From positions 124,001 to 188,000 of the forward strand of contig JANRJW010000013.1 in assembly GCA_033763775.1 (NCBI GenBank): DNA of 64,000 nucleotides, written 5' to 3'. The DNA is from JAJTHB01 sp033763775 (lineage in GTDB: Bacteria; Pseudomonadota; Alphaproteobacteria; Rickettsiales; SXRF01). The translations under genes were made by a program, and so were the position numbers. Of the stretch, positions 8,172 through 16,677 are shown piece by piece (within the stretch, counting starts at the first letter, position 1; every line of letters starts with the position of its first letter). The notes under the pieces are model-generated. The model saw nothing but the letters and a program-made list of their open reading frames with translations, was not told the DNA's origin and did no database searches.

Positions 8172-8238
8172 GTCATCCCGAGCGAAGCCGAGGGATCTAT
8201 GGATCCTTCGACTCGGCTAACGCCTCGCTCAGGATGAC
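8172..8238. repeat. Palindromic element, GTCATCCCG...AGGATGAC type, intergenic copy (67 nt)
   Basis: The element begins GTCATCCCGAGCGAAGCC and ends CGCTCAGGATGAC, so its termini are inverted repeats. It lies in the phaC-phaA gap. The first 27 bases are identical to the in-frame copy in ileS at 45404, and the 3' ends match closely. Being 67 nt long it is not a multiple of three, unlike the two 66-nt coding copies. Confidence 0.85.
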
Positions 8239-8258
8239 AATAACACAAGGGGAAACAT

Positions 8259-9437
8259 ATGTCCGATCATGATATTGTAATTGTATCCGCGCTGCGCACG
8301 GCGATTGGTTCGTTCAGTGGCGCGTTTGCATCGCTGCCGGCGCACAAGCTTGGCGAAGTGGTGCTGAAAGAAACACTCGCACGCACGGGTGTCGCTGGTG
8401 GTGATGTTTCCGAAGTCATTCTCGGGCAGATTTTGGATGGCGGCGCGGGCATGAACCCGGCGCGCCAGGCCTCGATTCATGCGGGCATTCCCAAGGAATC
8501 TCCGGCATGGAGCGTCAAGCAGGTGTGCGGCTCCGGCCTTCGCGCTGTGTGCCTTGGCTATCAGGCGATTAAAAACGGCGATAGCCATATTGTGATCGCT
8601 GGCGGTCAGGAAAGCATGAGCATGGCCATTCACGGCATGCATCTGCGTGCGGGCGTGAAGATGGGTAATGGCCAGATGGTCGATACCATGATCAATGACG
8701 GCCTGACCGATGCGTTTTCGTTGAAACATATGGGGCTGACGGCTGAAAATATTGCTAAGCAATTTGACATCTCCCGCGCAGAGCAGGATGAGTTCGCTGC
8801 CAGCTCGCAGCAAAAAGCAGGCGCGGCGATGAAAGCCGGTAAATTCAAAGATGAAATCGTGCCGGTGGTGATTGCCAGCAAGAAGGGCGACATCACGGTG
8901 GACGCAGATGAATATCCCCGCCCTGATACCACGGTGGAAACACTCGCGAAGCTCAGGCCTGCATTCGATAAAGAAGGCTCAGTCACGGCAGGCAATGCCT
9001 CCGGCATCAACGATGGTGCGGCGGCCGTGATGCTCATGACGCGCGCTGAGGCCGGTAAGCGCGGCCTCAAAGTCCTTGCCACGATTAAAAGCTGGGCGCA
9101 TGCGGGTGTTGACCCCGCCATCATGGGCACCGGCCCTATTCCCGCCAGCCAGAAAGCGCTCGCGAAAGCAGGTTGGAGCGTGGGTGATCTGGATCTCATC
9201 GAAGCCAACGAAGCTTTTGCCGCGCAGGCCATTTCGGTCAATCGCGGTATGGGGTGGGATGTCAGCAAGGTGAACGTGAATGGCGGCGCGATTGCGCTTG
9301 GCCACCCGATTGGCGCATCCGGCGCACGCGTGCTGGTCACGCTGCTGCATGAAATGAACAGGCGTGATGCTAAAAAAGCCCTCGCCACGCTGTGTATCGG
9401 TGGCGGCATGGGCGTTGCGATGTGTGTTGAGAGATAG
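8259..9437 (+). CDS. phaA: Acetyl-CoA C-acetyltransferase (β-ketothiolase)
   Basis: This thiolase condenses two acetyl-CoA to acetoacetyl-CoA, the first step of PHB synthesis. It has 392 residues, the normal size. The acyl-accepting Cys is at residue 90 in VKQVCGSG, the NEAFAAQ motif follows, then GGAIALGHPIGASGAR, and the C-terminal catalytic Cys is in LCIGGGMG. The ATG at 8259 is preceded by AAGGGGAA. It is followed 8 bases later by phaB, so the order phaC-phaA-phaB forms a PHB operon, interrupted only by the palindromic element. Confidence 0.93.
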   Translation: MSDHDIVIVSALRTAIGSFSGAFASLPAHKLGEVVLKETLARTGVAGGDVSEVILGQILDGGAGMNPARQASIHAGIPKESPAWSVKQVCGSGLRAVCLGYQAIKNGDSHIVIAGGQESMSMAIHGMHLRAGVKMGNGQMVDTMINDGLTDAFSLKHMGLTAENIAKQFDISRAEQDEFAASSQQKAGAAMKAGKFKDEIVPVVIASKKGDITVDADEYPRPDTTVETLAKLRPAFDKEGSVTAGNASGINDGAAAVMLMTRAEAGKRGLKVLATIKSWAHAGVDPAIMGTGPIPASQKALAKAGWSVGDLDLIEANEAFAAQAISVNRGMGWDVSKVNVNGGAIALGHPIGASGARVLVTLLHEMNRRDAKKALATLCIGGGMGVAMCVER

Positions 9438-9445
9438 GAGTTATT

Positions 9446-10171
9446 ATGTCGAGAATTGCTTTAGTTACCGGTGGCACGCGGGGCATTGGTCTTTCCATCG
9501 CTGTTGCTCTCAAAAAAGCTGGCTACAAAGTCGCAGTTAATTATGCTACGCGCCATGATGCTGCTCAGGCCTTCACTAAGGAGCATGGTATTCCGGCCTA
9601 TAGCTGGGACATCTCGAATTTTGAAGCGTGCCGTGACGGTGTTAAAAAAATTGAAACGGATATGGGCGGGACGGTCGAGGTACTTATCAACAATGCCGGC
9701 ATCACCAAGGACGGCTTCATGCACAAAATGTCGCCGGAAAACTGGGAGGCGGTGATTAATACCAACCTGAGTTCCTGCTTTTACATGTCGCGCGCGGTGA
9801 TTGAATCGATGCGCGATAAAAAATTTGGACGCATCGTCAATATCAGCTCCATCAACGGCCAGCTTGGGCAGTTTGGCCAGACCAACTATTCCGCTGCCAA
9901 GGCGGGGGTGATTGGTTTCACCAAAGCGCTCGCGCGTGAGACCGCCTCCAAAGGCATCACGGTGAACACCATTGCGCCCGGCTACATCGAAACGGATATG
10001 ACCAGCGCCGTAGATGCTGAAACACTCAAAAAAATCATTGGGGCTATTCCGGTCGGCCGCATGGGGCAGCCAGAGGAAATCGCCCGCGCGGTGATGTTCT
10101 TAGTCGCTGAAGAAGCTGGCTTCATCACTGGCGAGACCATCTCGGTCAATGGCGGCCAGCACATGGAATAG
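9446..10171 (+). CDS. phaB: Acetoacetyl-CoA reductase (short-chain dehydrogenase)
   Basis: An SDR enzyme that makes (R)-3-hydroxybutyryl-CoA for PhaC, usually with NADPH. It has 241 residues: cofactor motif TGGTRGIG at residues 8-15, NNAG, then the Ser-Tyr-Lys catalytic set in NISSINGQ and YSAAKAG. The FabG family is very similar, but the position directly after phaA and the GQFGQTNYSAAK segment fit PhaB. GGAG at 9437-9440 lies just ahead of the ATG. Confidence 0.9.
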   Translation: MSRIALVTGGTRGIGLSIAVALKKAGYKVAVNYATRHDAAQAFTKEHGIPAYSWDISNFEACRDGVKKIETDMGGTVEVLINNAGITKDGFMHKMSPENWEAVINTNLSSCFYMSRAVIESMRDKKFGRIVNISSINGQLGQFGQTNYSAAKAGVIGFTKALARETASKGITVNTIAPGYIETDMTSAVDAETLKKIIGAIPVGRMGQPEEIARAVMFLVAEEAGFITGETISVNGGQHME

Positions 10172-10172
10172 C

Positions 10173-10766
10173 TTAAGCCTGCGGCTTGGTGGCTTGCATA
10201 CTCTCGCGATTCGAAAAATCTTCCAGCCATGACGCAAGCTTTGGGTGTTTGCTTCGCCAATCCAGATGCGGCAGGCGGAAGCTGACATAGCTCAGCGCGA
10301 CGGCAAGTCCAATGCTACCCATCGATAAAGGCGTGTGATTCATATCGATGCCCGCGAATTTCGAAATCGCGCGCAGGATGGCGGCTTCTTTACGCTCGCG
10401 CCACATGGCGTATTGAATCTCTTTAGGCCGTCTGCCCTCCAGCACTGAGGCCACCGCCGCATCCATGATGCCATCACTCATGGCCACGAATGCAAGGACA
10501 CACTCACGCGCCTTAGGCTCGGGCAGCAGCGGCGCAGCGCTGGAAGGAAGCGAGTCAAGATATTCGCAGATTGCCGTTGAATCACAAAGGTGAAGCCCCT
10601 GATCCGTGACCAGCGCGGGTACGGTGCCCAGCGGATTAACGGCGAGCAGCTCCGGCGGATTTTCAAGCGCATTCACCGCCACCTGTTCGCAAGGCAGATT
10701 TTTTTCAATGAGCACCACGCGGCATTTACGCGCGTAAGGTGAGTTGATGCTGTAAAAAAGCTTCAT
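10173..10766 (-). CDS. Glutathione S-transferase family protein
   Basis: A 197-residue GST-like protein. The thioredoxin-like N-terminal domain begins MKLFYSINSPYARKCRVVL, with the cis-Pro loop GTVPALV and the glutathione γ-Glu contact region DSTAICEYL. An all-helical C-terminal domain follows. The substrate is unknown. It ends one base past the convergent phaB stop and begins 1 base after the serA stop, so it is probably co-transcribed with serA. The first active-site residue appears to be the Ser in INSPYARK. Confidence 0.85.
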   Translation of the reverse strand: MKLFYSINSPYARKCRVVLIEKNLPCEQVAVNALENPPELLAVNPLGTVPALVTDQGLHLCDSTAICEYLDSLPSSAAPLLPEPKARECVLAFVAMSDGIMDAAVASVLEGRRPKEIQYAMWRERKEAAILRAISKFAGIDMNHTPLSMGSIGLAVALSYVSFRLPHLDWRSKHPKLASWLEDFSNRESMQATKPQA

Positions 10767-10767
10767 C

Positions 10768-12339
10768 TTAAAACGCCAGTGCCTTCACTTGCCGCACACC
10801 ATGCACCGCCGCGATTTCCGCGAGAATCTCCGGCGATACCGGCTGGTCAATTTCCACCAGCGCTATCGCTTCACCATCCTGATTACGGCCGAGATGGAAA
10901 TAGGCGATGTTGATTTTGTGCTTGCCAAGCAGCGTGCCCAGCGCGCCGATAAAGCCCGGCTTGTCGTCGTTATTCACATACAGCATGCGCGCACCCAGCC
11001 CGGCTTCCAGCTTAATGCCATTGACCTCAACGATACGCGGCTTATCTCCAAAAAGCGTTCCGGCAACGGTGCGTTTGCGTTTTTCCGTCACCACGGTGAT
11101 GCGTACGAGCGTCTGATACATCGTTGTGCGGTCGTGGCCAACAACACTTACTTCAATATTGCGCTCTTTTGCGACCATCGGCGCGTTCACCATGTTCACA
11201 TTATCAATCAGCGGGGCGAGCAGACCCTTCAGCGCCACAGCGGTGAGTGGTTTCGTGTTCAGTCGCGCCGCATGGCCTTCATATTCAATCATCACCTGCT
11301 TCAGGCCGGTTTCGGTAAGCTGGCCTGCGAACCCACCGAGCTGATCAACCAGCTGCAGATAAGGTCTCAGTTTCGCTGCATCTTCCGCCGACATGGAAGG
11401 AATATTAAGCGCATTGGTGACCGCGCCTTTGGTGAGGTAGTCGGCCATTTGCTCCGCCACCTGCACAGCCACATTTTCCTGCGCTTCCGTCGTTGAGGCG
11501 CCGAGATGCGGCGTGCAGACCACCTGCGGCATGCCAAACAGCGGATTCACTTTGGCGGGTTCTTCTTCAAACACATCCAGCGCCGCGCCTGCTACATGGC
11601 CGCTATCAATTGCGGCTTTGAGATCCGCTTCATTCACCAGCCCGCCGCGCGCGCAGTTGATGATACGCACGCCCTTTTTGCACATGGCCAATGTATTTTT
11701 ATTAATGATGTTTCTCGTTGTGTCGGTCAGAGGTGTGTGCAGCGTGATAAAATCGGCACGCTCCAGCAGCGCGTCCAGCTCCACTTTTTCGACATGAATC
11801 GCTTCAGCGCGCTCGCCGGAGAGGTAGGGGTCATAGGCGATCACTTTCATTTTCAGCCCCTGCGCGCGATCGGCGACAATCGAGCCGATATTGCCAGCGC
11901 CGATCAGCCCCAGCGTTTTGCCCGCGAGCTCCACGCCCATGAAAGCATTTTTCTCCCACTTGCCAGCATGGGTTGAGCTGTTAGCAGCCGGAATCTGGCG
12001 CGCCAGCGCCATCATCAGCGAGATGGTATGTTCTGCTGTCGTCACCGAGTTGCCAAACGGCGTGTTCATCACCACCACACCACCTGCTGTCGCTGCGGTT
12101 ACATCCACATTATCCACACCAATGCCTGCACGGCCAATCACGCGCAGTTTTTTGCCGGCTTGAATCACGTCCGCCGTCACCTTGGTGGCGGAGCGCACCG
12201 CGATACCATCATATTCGCCAATGCAGGCCAGTAGCTCTTCCGGCTTCATGCCGACTTTGACATCGGCCTGAACGCCGCGCTGTTTAAAAATATCGATGGC
12301 TTGTGGTGAGAGTTTATCGGCAATTAAAACTTTCGGCAT
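10768..12339 (-). CDS. serA: D-3-phosphoglycerate dehydrogenase
   Basis: First step of serine synthesis: oxidation of 3-phosphoglycerate by NAD+. It has 523 residues, the long type: a split substrate-binding domain, a Rossmann domain with GLIGAGNIGSIVA, the catalytic Arg in NCARGGLVNE and His in CTPHLGAST, an intervening ASB domain, and a C-terminal ACT domain (YVNNDDKPGFIGALG). The ACT domain suggests serine feedback control. I start at 12339 (MPKVLIADKL), behind AAGGAG; a frame extension to 12357 enters the adjacent repeat and is not needed. Confidence 0.95.
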   Translation of the reverse strand: MPKVLIADKLSPQAIDIFKQRGVQADVKVGMKPEELLACIGEYDGIAVRSATKVTADVIQAGKKLRVIGRAGIGVDNVDVTAATAGGVVVMNTPFGNSVTTAEHTISLMMALARQIPAANSSTHAGKWEKNAFMGVELAGKTLGLIGAGNIGSIVADRAQGLKMKVIAYDPYLSGERAEAIHVEKVELDALLERADFITLHTPLTDTTRNIINKNTLAMCKKGVRIINCARGGLVNEADLKAAIDSGHVAGAALDVFEEEPAKVNPLFGMPQVVCTPHLGASTTEAQENVAVQVAEQMADYLTKGAVTNALNIPSMSAEDAAKLRPYLQLVDQLGGFAGQLTETGLKQVMIEYEGHAARLNTKPLTAVALKGLLAPLIDNVNMVNAPMVAKERNIEVSVVGHDRTTMYQTLVRITVVTEKRKRTVAGTLFGDKPRIVEVNGIKLEAGLGARMLYVNNDDKPGFIGALGTLLGKHKINIAYFHLGRNQDGEAIALVEIDQPVSPEILAEIAAVHGVRQVKALAF

Positions 12340-12352
12340 TGTTTCTCCTTTT

Positions 12353-12418
12353 GTCATTCCCGCGAAAGCGGGAATCTAGTTTATGTTTGTTCTGGATCCC
12401 CGCCTGCGTGGGGATGAC
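12353..12418. repeat. GTCATTCCC...GGGATGAC palindromic element, intergenic (66 nt)
   Basis: It lies between serC and serA. The terminal inverted repeats GTCATTCCC and GGGGATGAC bracket two small hairpins (CCCGC-GAAA-GCGGG, and CCCCGC...GTGGGG). The first half recurs in inverse orientation at 49187-49214 before ilvD. It may also act as an RNA structure in the serC-serA transcript. Confidence 0.8.
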
Positions 12419-12424
12419 GGGAGC

Positions 12425-13594
12425 CTAAGTCGCTACGCTACCAAGGCTTCCCCTCACTTCTGCCCATGCCCAGTCAAGCCATGGCAGTAGTGATTTGATG
12501 TTGCTTGTTTCAACGGTGGCGCCGCCCCAGATGCGAAGCCCCGGCGGCGCATCGCGATACGCGCCAATGTCGAACGCCACGCCCTCTTTCTCCAGCATGG
12601 AGGCGATTTTTTTGGCACCCTCTGCTTGCTGTTCAGGCGAAAGAGACTGATACCACGGATCCACAATTTTCAGGCAAATAGACGTTGAGGAACGGTGCGC
12701 TTCATCAGCGGCAAGAAAGCCAATCCATTTCGAGCTTAAGACCCATTCTTCAATGGCGCTTAAGTTATGCTCGCTTCGCGCGATTAACACCGGCAGGCCA
12801 CCAATCGAATCCGCCCATCTCAAGCCGTCTAGCGCGTCTTCAACGCAAAGCATCGATGGCGTGTTGATGGTCTCGCCTTTGAAGATGCCTTCGATTAATT
12901 CGCCTTTTTTGCTCATCTGGAAAATTTTGGGCAGTGGCCAGCTTGGCGTGTAGGTTGTAAGTCGCTCTACCGCGCGCGGGCTGAGCGCGATCATGCCGTG
13001 CGCGCCCTCGCCGCCGAGAACTTTCTGCCACGACCATGTGACAACATCGAGTTTATGCCAGGGCATTTCCATGGCAAAAACCGCCGACGTCGCATCGCAG
13101 ATGGCAAGACCTTCGCGATCATCCGCAATCCAGTTGCCATCCGGCACGCGCACGCCGGAGGTGGTGCCGTTCCAGGTGAAAACAACATCGCGTTTCCAAT
13201 TGGCTTTGGAAAGGTCGGGTAGCTGGCCATAGTCAGCTTTATACACATTCAGGTCGGTCAGTTTCAGCTGGGTTTTGCAGTCCGAAGCCCAGGTGGAGCC
13301 GAAGCTTTCCCATGCAAACACATCCACGCCGCGTGCGCCGAGCAGCGACCACATGGCCATTTCAATGGCGCCAGTGTCTGAAGCCGGTACGATGCCGAGG
13401 CGATAATCCTTCGGCATGCCAAGAATTTTTTTGCTTAAACTAATCACTTCCTCAAGCTTGTTTTTGCCCAGCTTAGCGCGGTGGGAACGGCCAAGCGCAG
13501 CGCCCTCCAGCGCTGCCAGCGACCAGCCCGGGCGCTTGGCGCAAGGGCCGGAAGAAAAACAGGGATTGGTTGGTTTGGTGGTGGGTTGATTCAT
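12425..13594 (-). CDS. serC: Phosphoserine aminotransferase
   Basis: Second step of serine synthesis: PLP-dependent transamination of 3-phosphohydroxypyruvate with glutamate. The 389-residue protein is of the SerC type common in alphaproteobacteria, beginning with a Pro-rich leader then NPCFSSGPCAKRPGW. The PLP lysine is in TWSWQKVLGGEG. I take the ATG at 13594; a TTG six bases earlier is also open. It lies directly upstream of serA on the same strand, separated by the palindromic element, and 14 bases after the hydrolase gene, suggesting one operon. Confidence 0.93.
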   Translation of the reverse strand: MNQPTTKPTNPCFSSGPCAKRPGWSLAALEGAALGRSHRAKLGKNKLEEVISLSKKILGMPKDYRLGIVPASDTGAIEMAMWSLLGARGVDVFAWESFGSTWASDCKTQLKLTDLNVYKADYGQLPDLSKANWKRDVVFTWNGTTSGVRVPDGNWIADDREGLAICDATSAVFAMEMPWHKLDVVTWSWQKVLGGEGAHGMIALSPRAVERLTTYTPSWPLPKIFQMSKKGELIEGIFKGETINTPSMLCVEDALDGLRWADSIGGLPVLIARSEHNLSAIEEWVLSSKWIGFLAADEAHRSSTSICLKIVDPWYQSLSPEQQAEGAKKIASMLEKEGVAFDIGAYRDAPPGLRIWGGATVETSNIKSLLPWLDWAWAEVRGSLGSVAT

Positions 13595-13608
13595 CGTCAA
13601 AACTCAGT

Positions 13609-14361
13609 CTAGCGTGAAAGCAATTCTTCTAGCGTTTTGCAGAGTAATTGCAAGTTATTCGGCTCACTCAGGCGATGACCGGCATTTTTAATCACATGCA
13701 GCTCCACATCATCCGACGCCAGCTTTTCCATCAGCTCCGCTGAGGTTTGCCATGGCACATCCGGATCCAGCCGGCCATGCAGCAGTCGCACCGGCACGCG
13801 CACATCGATTGTGCCACCCATCAGTAAATGATTTCGCCCCTCTTCCACCAGCTTGCGGGTGATGGGGTATGGTTCTTCGCCATAGCAGGAAGGCGCGTGA
13901 TAAATCCCTTTTTCCATGAGCTCTTTGCGAGCCTCTTCGCCGGATTGCTGCCAGATCCGCCGCTCGGTGAAATCCGGCGCGGCGGCGATGGTGATCAGGC
14001 CGCTTATTTTTTCTGGTCTGGCAAGCGCCAGCAGCAGTGCAATCCAGCCGCCCATGCTGGAACCTACAAGGATATTTTTTTCACCACCAAGTGTGTCTAA
14101 TATCGTCAGCGCATCGTTTTTCCAGCTGCCGATGGTGCCATCGGTAAATTTGCCATATGACTGGCCATGACCGCTGTAATCAAAGCGGATGAAGCGCTGG
14201 CCGCGCTGCTGGCAGAAGGCTTCCAGCGCAAGCGCCTTGCCGCCCTGCATATCCGATTTAAAGCCGCCAAGAAAAATGACGGTTGGCGTTTTGCCTTCAC
14301 TTAAATGATAAGCAAGGCGATGTTTATTATCCAGATTTAGAAAAGATGGTTGCGTGCTCAT
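13609..14361 (-). CDS. α/β hydrolase (ABHD10-like)
   Basis: A 250-residue serine hydrolase. The nucleophile motif is LVGSSMGGWIA, the oxyanion strand region VIFLGGFKSDMQGG, the probable acid Asp is in LLHGRLDPDVP and the His in KNAGHRLSE. The overall pattern (FLGGF, YSGHGQS) matches the alphaproteobacterial relatives of mitochondrial ABHD10, an acyl-protein thioesterase-like group. The substrate cannot be told from sequence. I start at 14361 (MSTQPSFLNL). It is divergent from the GT4 gene with about 25 bases between starts, so the promoters overlap coding sequence. Confidence 0.8.
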   Translation of the reverse strand: MSTQPSFLNLDNKHRLAYHLSEGKTPTVIFLGGFKSDMQGGKALALEAFCQQRGQRFIRFDYSGHGQSYGKFTDGTIGSWKNDALTILDTLGGEKNILVGSSMGGWIALLLALARPEKISGLITIAAAPDFTERRIWQQSGEEARKELMEKGIYHAPSCYGEEPYPITRKLVEEGRNHLLMGGTIDVRVPVRLLHGRLDPDVPWQTSAELMEKLASDDVELHVIKNAGHRLSEPNNLQLLCKTLEELLSR

Positions 14362-14386
14362 GCATTGCACATTACTCACTATGGTT

Positions 14387-15520
14387 ATGAACTACAAGCC
14401 ACCTGTCATTATGCAAGTCTTGCCCGAGCTGCGCAGCGGCGGTGTGGAGCGTGGCACGCTGGAGATTGCCCGCGCCATCATCCAAGCCGGAGGTAAAGCC
14501 ATTGTGGCTTCCAGCGGCGGCCCTATGGCAGCGAGCCTTGCGCATTTCGGCGCGCTTCACGTGAAACTACCGCTGAAGCGCAAAGATCCGATTAGCTTGT
14601 GGCTCAACCGCAGGCGCCTCGCCAAGCTGATTCGCGAACATCAGGTGGATATAGTGCATGCACGCTCACGCGCACCGGCATGGAGTGCTTATTTTGCGGC
14701 AAAAGATACTGGCTGTCGCTTCATGACCACTTTCCACGGAACCTACGGCCTACAGAATGAGTGGAAGAAAAAATATAACAGCATCATGACACGCGGCGAG
14801 CGTGTGATTGCAATTTCACACTTCATTGCGGATCATATCAAAGCCAATTACGTGATAGACGAATCACGCCTGCGCATCATCCATCGCGGGGTGGATCTGA
14901 AGCTGTTTAATCTGCAAAATCATTCATTGCTCAGGCTCATTGAACTAACCAAAGAATGGCGCCTGCCAGATGCCATGCCGTTGATTCTTTTTCCTGCGCG
15001 CATCACACGCTGGAAAGGTCAGCATATATTTCTGCGTGCGCTGGCTGCCCTGCCCCACCGCAATTTCTTTGCGGTTATTTTAGGTGATGATAAAGGCCAT
15101 GAAACCTACCGTGCGGAGCTCGAAGCATTGATTACTGAGCTGGGGCTGGAAGGGCATGTGCGCATTGCGCGGCATACTCATCATATCACAGAAGCATACC
15201 GCTTGGCGCGAGTGGTGGTGGCGACTTCCATTGAGCCGGAGGCTTTTGGACGTGTTGTGCTCGAGGCGCAGGCCATGGGTAAGCCGGTGATTGCCACCAA
15301 CCACGGCGGCCCTATGGAAACGGTTATTCCAGACACGACCGGCTGGCTGGTAACGCCCGGAAATGTCGACCAGCTATCGGCCAGAATCGGCTATGCGCTG
15401 GCCATGCCGCAGGATGAGCTGGAGTGGATGAGCGCGCAGGCCGTTCAGAATGCAGCGAATTTTTCGCTGGATACCATGGCTGCCAAGACCATTGATGTGT
15501 ATAAGGAGTTATTGCAGTAA
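14387..15520 (+). CDS. Glycosyltransferase family 4 protein
   Basis: A GT-B fold glycosyltransferase of about 378 residues. The N-terminal domain begins IMQVLPELRSGGVERGTLE, a typical acceptor-side loop. The C-terminal domain has FPARITRWKGQHIFLRAL and the EX7E-like donor site SIEPEAFGRVVLEAQAMGKP. It probably acts in LPS or envelope glycan synthesis on the cytoplasmic face. The start is not certain: ATGs at 14381 and 14387 are close together and neither has a good ribosome-binding site. It contains a one-mismatch parS-like site at 14554-14567. Confidence 0.85.
   Translation: MNYKPPVIMQVLPELRSGGVERGTLEIARAIIQAGGKAIVASSGGPMAASLAHFGALHVKLPLKRKDPISLWLNRRRLAKLIREHQVDIVHARSRAPAWSAYFAAKDTGCRFMTTFHGTYGLQNEWKKKYNSIMTRGERVIAISHFIADHIKANYVIDESRLRIIHRGVDLKLFNLQNHSLLRLIELTKEWRLPDAMPLILFPARITRWKGQHIFLRALAALPHRNFFAVILGDDKGHETYRAELEALITELGLEGHVRIARHTHHITEAYRLARVVVATSIEPEAFGRVVLEAQAMGKPVIATNHGGPMETVIPDTTGWLVTPGNVDQLSARIGYALAMPQDELEWMSAQAVQNAANFSLDTMAAKTIDVYKELLQ
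14554..14567. other. parS-like site, one mismatch, inside the GT4 gene
   Basis: GCTTCACGTGAAAC differs at one base from the 14-bp parS core GTTTCACGTGAAAC, and lies about 1 kb from the perfect site at 15569. Clusters of parS sites are normal near origins. It is in coding sequence, so it could be a chance match; the proximity to a perfect site raises the odds. Confidence 0.4.
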
Positions 15521-15532
15521 CCCTCACCGAAT

Positions 15533-15563
15533 CCTCTCCACAAGAGGGAGAGGGCTTTTTTTT
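15533..15563 (+). terminator. Intrinsic terminator after GT4 gene
   Basis: CCTCTCC at 15533-15539 and GGAGAGG at 15547-15553 form a 7-bp stem with a 7-base loop, followed by eight T residues at 15556-15563. Confidence 0.8.
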
Positions 15564-15564
15564 A

Positions 15565-15588
15565 AAAATGTTTCACGTGAAACATTTT
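15565..15588. other. parS centromere site (ParB binding)
   Basis: TGTTTCACGTGAAACA at 15569-15584 is an exact match to the 16-bp bacterial chromosomal parS consensus. The palindrome is extended by AAAA and TTTT on either side to a perfect 24-bp inverted repeat. It lies in the non-coding gap between two convergent genes, which suits a protein-loading site free of transcription starts. ParB binding here and proximity to the replication origin are inferred; parAB is not in the window. Confidence 0.85.
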
Positions 15589-15652
15589 ACCACTGTTTTA
15601 TAGCGGCTTAAACGTCTTTTCTACTTCCTGAACATGTAAAGTTATGAGTGGC

Positions 15653-16651
15653 TCAATGCCGCGCAATGGCTTTGCTCATCTCGAGCATGCGGTCGAGCGG
15701 CCTTCTTGCGCGCATGATGAGGTCTTGGGACAGTTCCAGCCGTGGCGACTGATCTCGCATGCAGTGATAAATTTTTTCCAGCGTGTTAAGTTTCATGTAC
15801 GGGCAGTTGTTGCACGATACACACGCCCCACCCTCCATGAATGGAACGGGGTGAAACACACTGCCGGGCGAGCGCTTTTTCATAGCGTGGAAAATGCCCG
15901 GCTCAGTGAGAACAATGAACTCCCTGCCTGGGTTTGCCTCGGCATAACGAATCAGCGATGAGGTGGAGCCGATATGGGTGGCATAGCGCAGCAGCGCTTC
16001 AGGGCATTCCGGATGAGCAATAATCTCGGCGCCGGGATGGCGTGTTTTCAGCTTCACCAGCTCCTGCTCAGAAAAGCGTTCATGCACCATGCAGGTGCCA
16101 TTCCATAGCAGCATATTGCGGCCAGTTTTTTTATTCAGCCAGCCACCAAGATATTTATCCGGCGCGAAGATGATTTTCTGATCCGTTGGCAATTGATTGA
16201 TGATGGCCTCGGCGTTGGATGAAGTGACGATGATATCTGAGAGCGCTTTGACTTCCGCCGAACAGTTAATGTAGGTGACCACCAGATGATCCGGATGTGC
16301 CTCCTTGAACGCTTTAAACGCCGCCGGCGGGCAGGAATCTTCCAGCGAGCAGCCAGCCTTCATATCCGGAATCAAGACCAGCTTGTCGGGGTTTAGAATC
16401 TTGGCGCCTTCCGCCATGAAACGCACCCCGCAGAAAACAATCACATCCGCCGTGATTTCCGCGGCGCGGCGCGCCAGCTCCAGCGAATCGCCCACATAGT
16501 CCGCGAGATCCTGAATCTCGTCGTCCTGATAATAATGCGCCAGAACGACCGCGTTCAGCTTCTTTTTAAGCGCAGCAATCTCTGATTCGAAATCAATCCG
16601 GCTTGAAGCGACGATGCTATCAGAATCTGCCTTGGTTTGAATGGGGTGCAT
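15653..16651 (-). CDS. nadA: Quinolinate synthase A
   Basis: NadA condenses iminoaspartate and dihydroxyacetone phosphate to quinolinate, an oxygen-sensitive [4Fe-4S] step of NAD synthesis. It has 332 residues. Cluster ligand candidates are Cys in KAGCSLEDSC, in NGTCMVHE and in CNNCPYMKLN. The motifs LAHYYQDDEIQDLAD and HPECPEALL are typical. nadB and nadC are not adjacent. The gene converges on the GT4 gene across the parS gap and is followed upstream by gpsA, 26 bases away on the same strand. Confidence 0.94.
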   Translation of the reverse strand: MHPIQTKADSDSIVASSRIDFESEIAALKKKLNAVVLAHYYQDDEIQDLADYVGDSLELARRAAEITADVIVFCGVRFMAEGAKILNPDKLVLIPDMKAGCSLEDSCPPAAFKAFKEAHPDHLVVTYINCSAEVKALSDIIVTSSNAEAIINQLPTDQKIIFAPDKYLGGWLNKKTGRNMLLWNGTCMVHERFSEQELVKLKTRHPGAEIIAHPECPEALLRYATHIGSTSSLIRYAEANPGREFIVLTEPGIFHAMKKRSPGSVFHPVPFMEGGACVSCNNCPYMKLNTLEKIYHCMRDQSPRLELSQDLIMRARRPLDRMLEMSKAIARH

Positions 16652-16677
16652 GCAGGAATCTTAAGGAAAACCAGGGC

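Noticed and set aside
10789..11496. Plus-strand frames opposite serA
   Set aside because: Shadow frames of the serA coding sequence, with no family pattern.
12110..12118. TTATCCACA, a perfect DnaA box
   Set aside because: A single copy inside serA coding sequence with no cluster of further boxes or AT-rich unwinding region; not evidence for an origin here.
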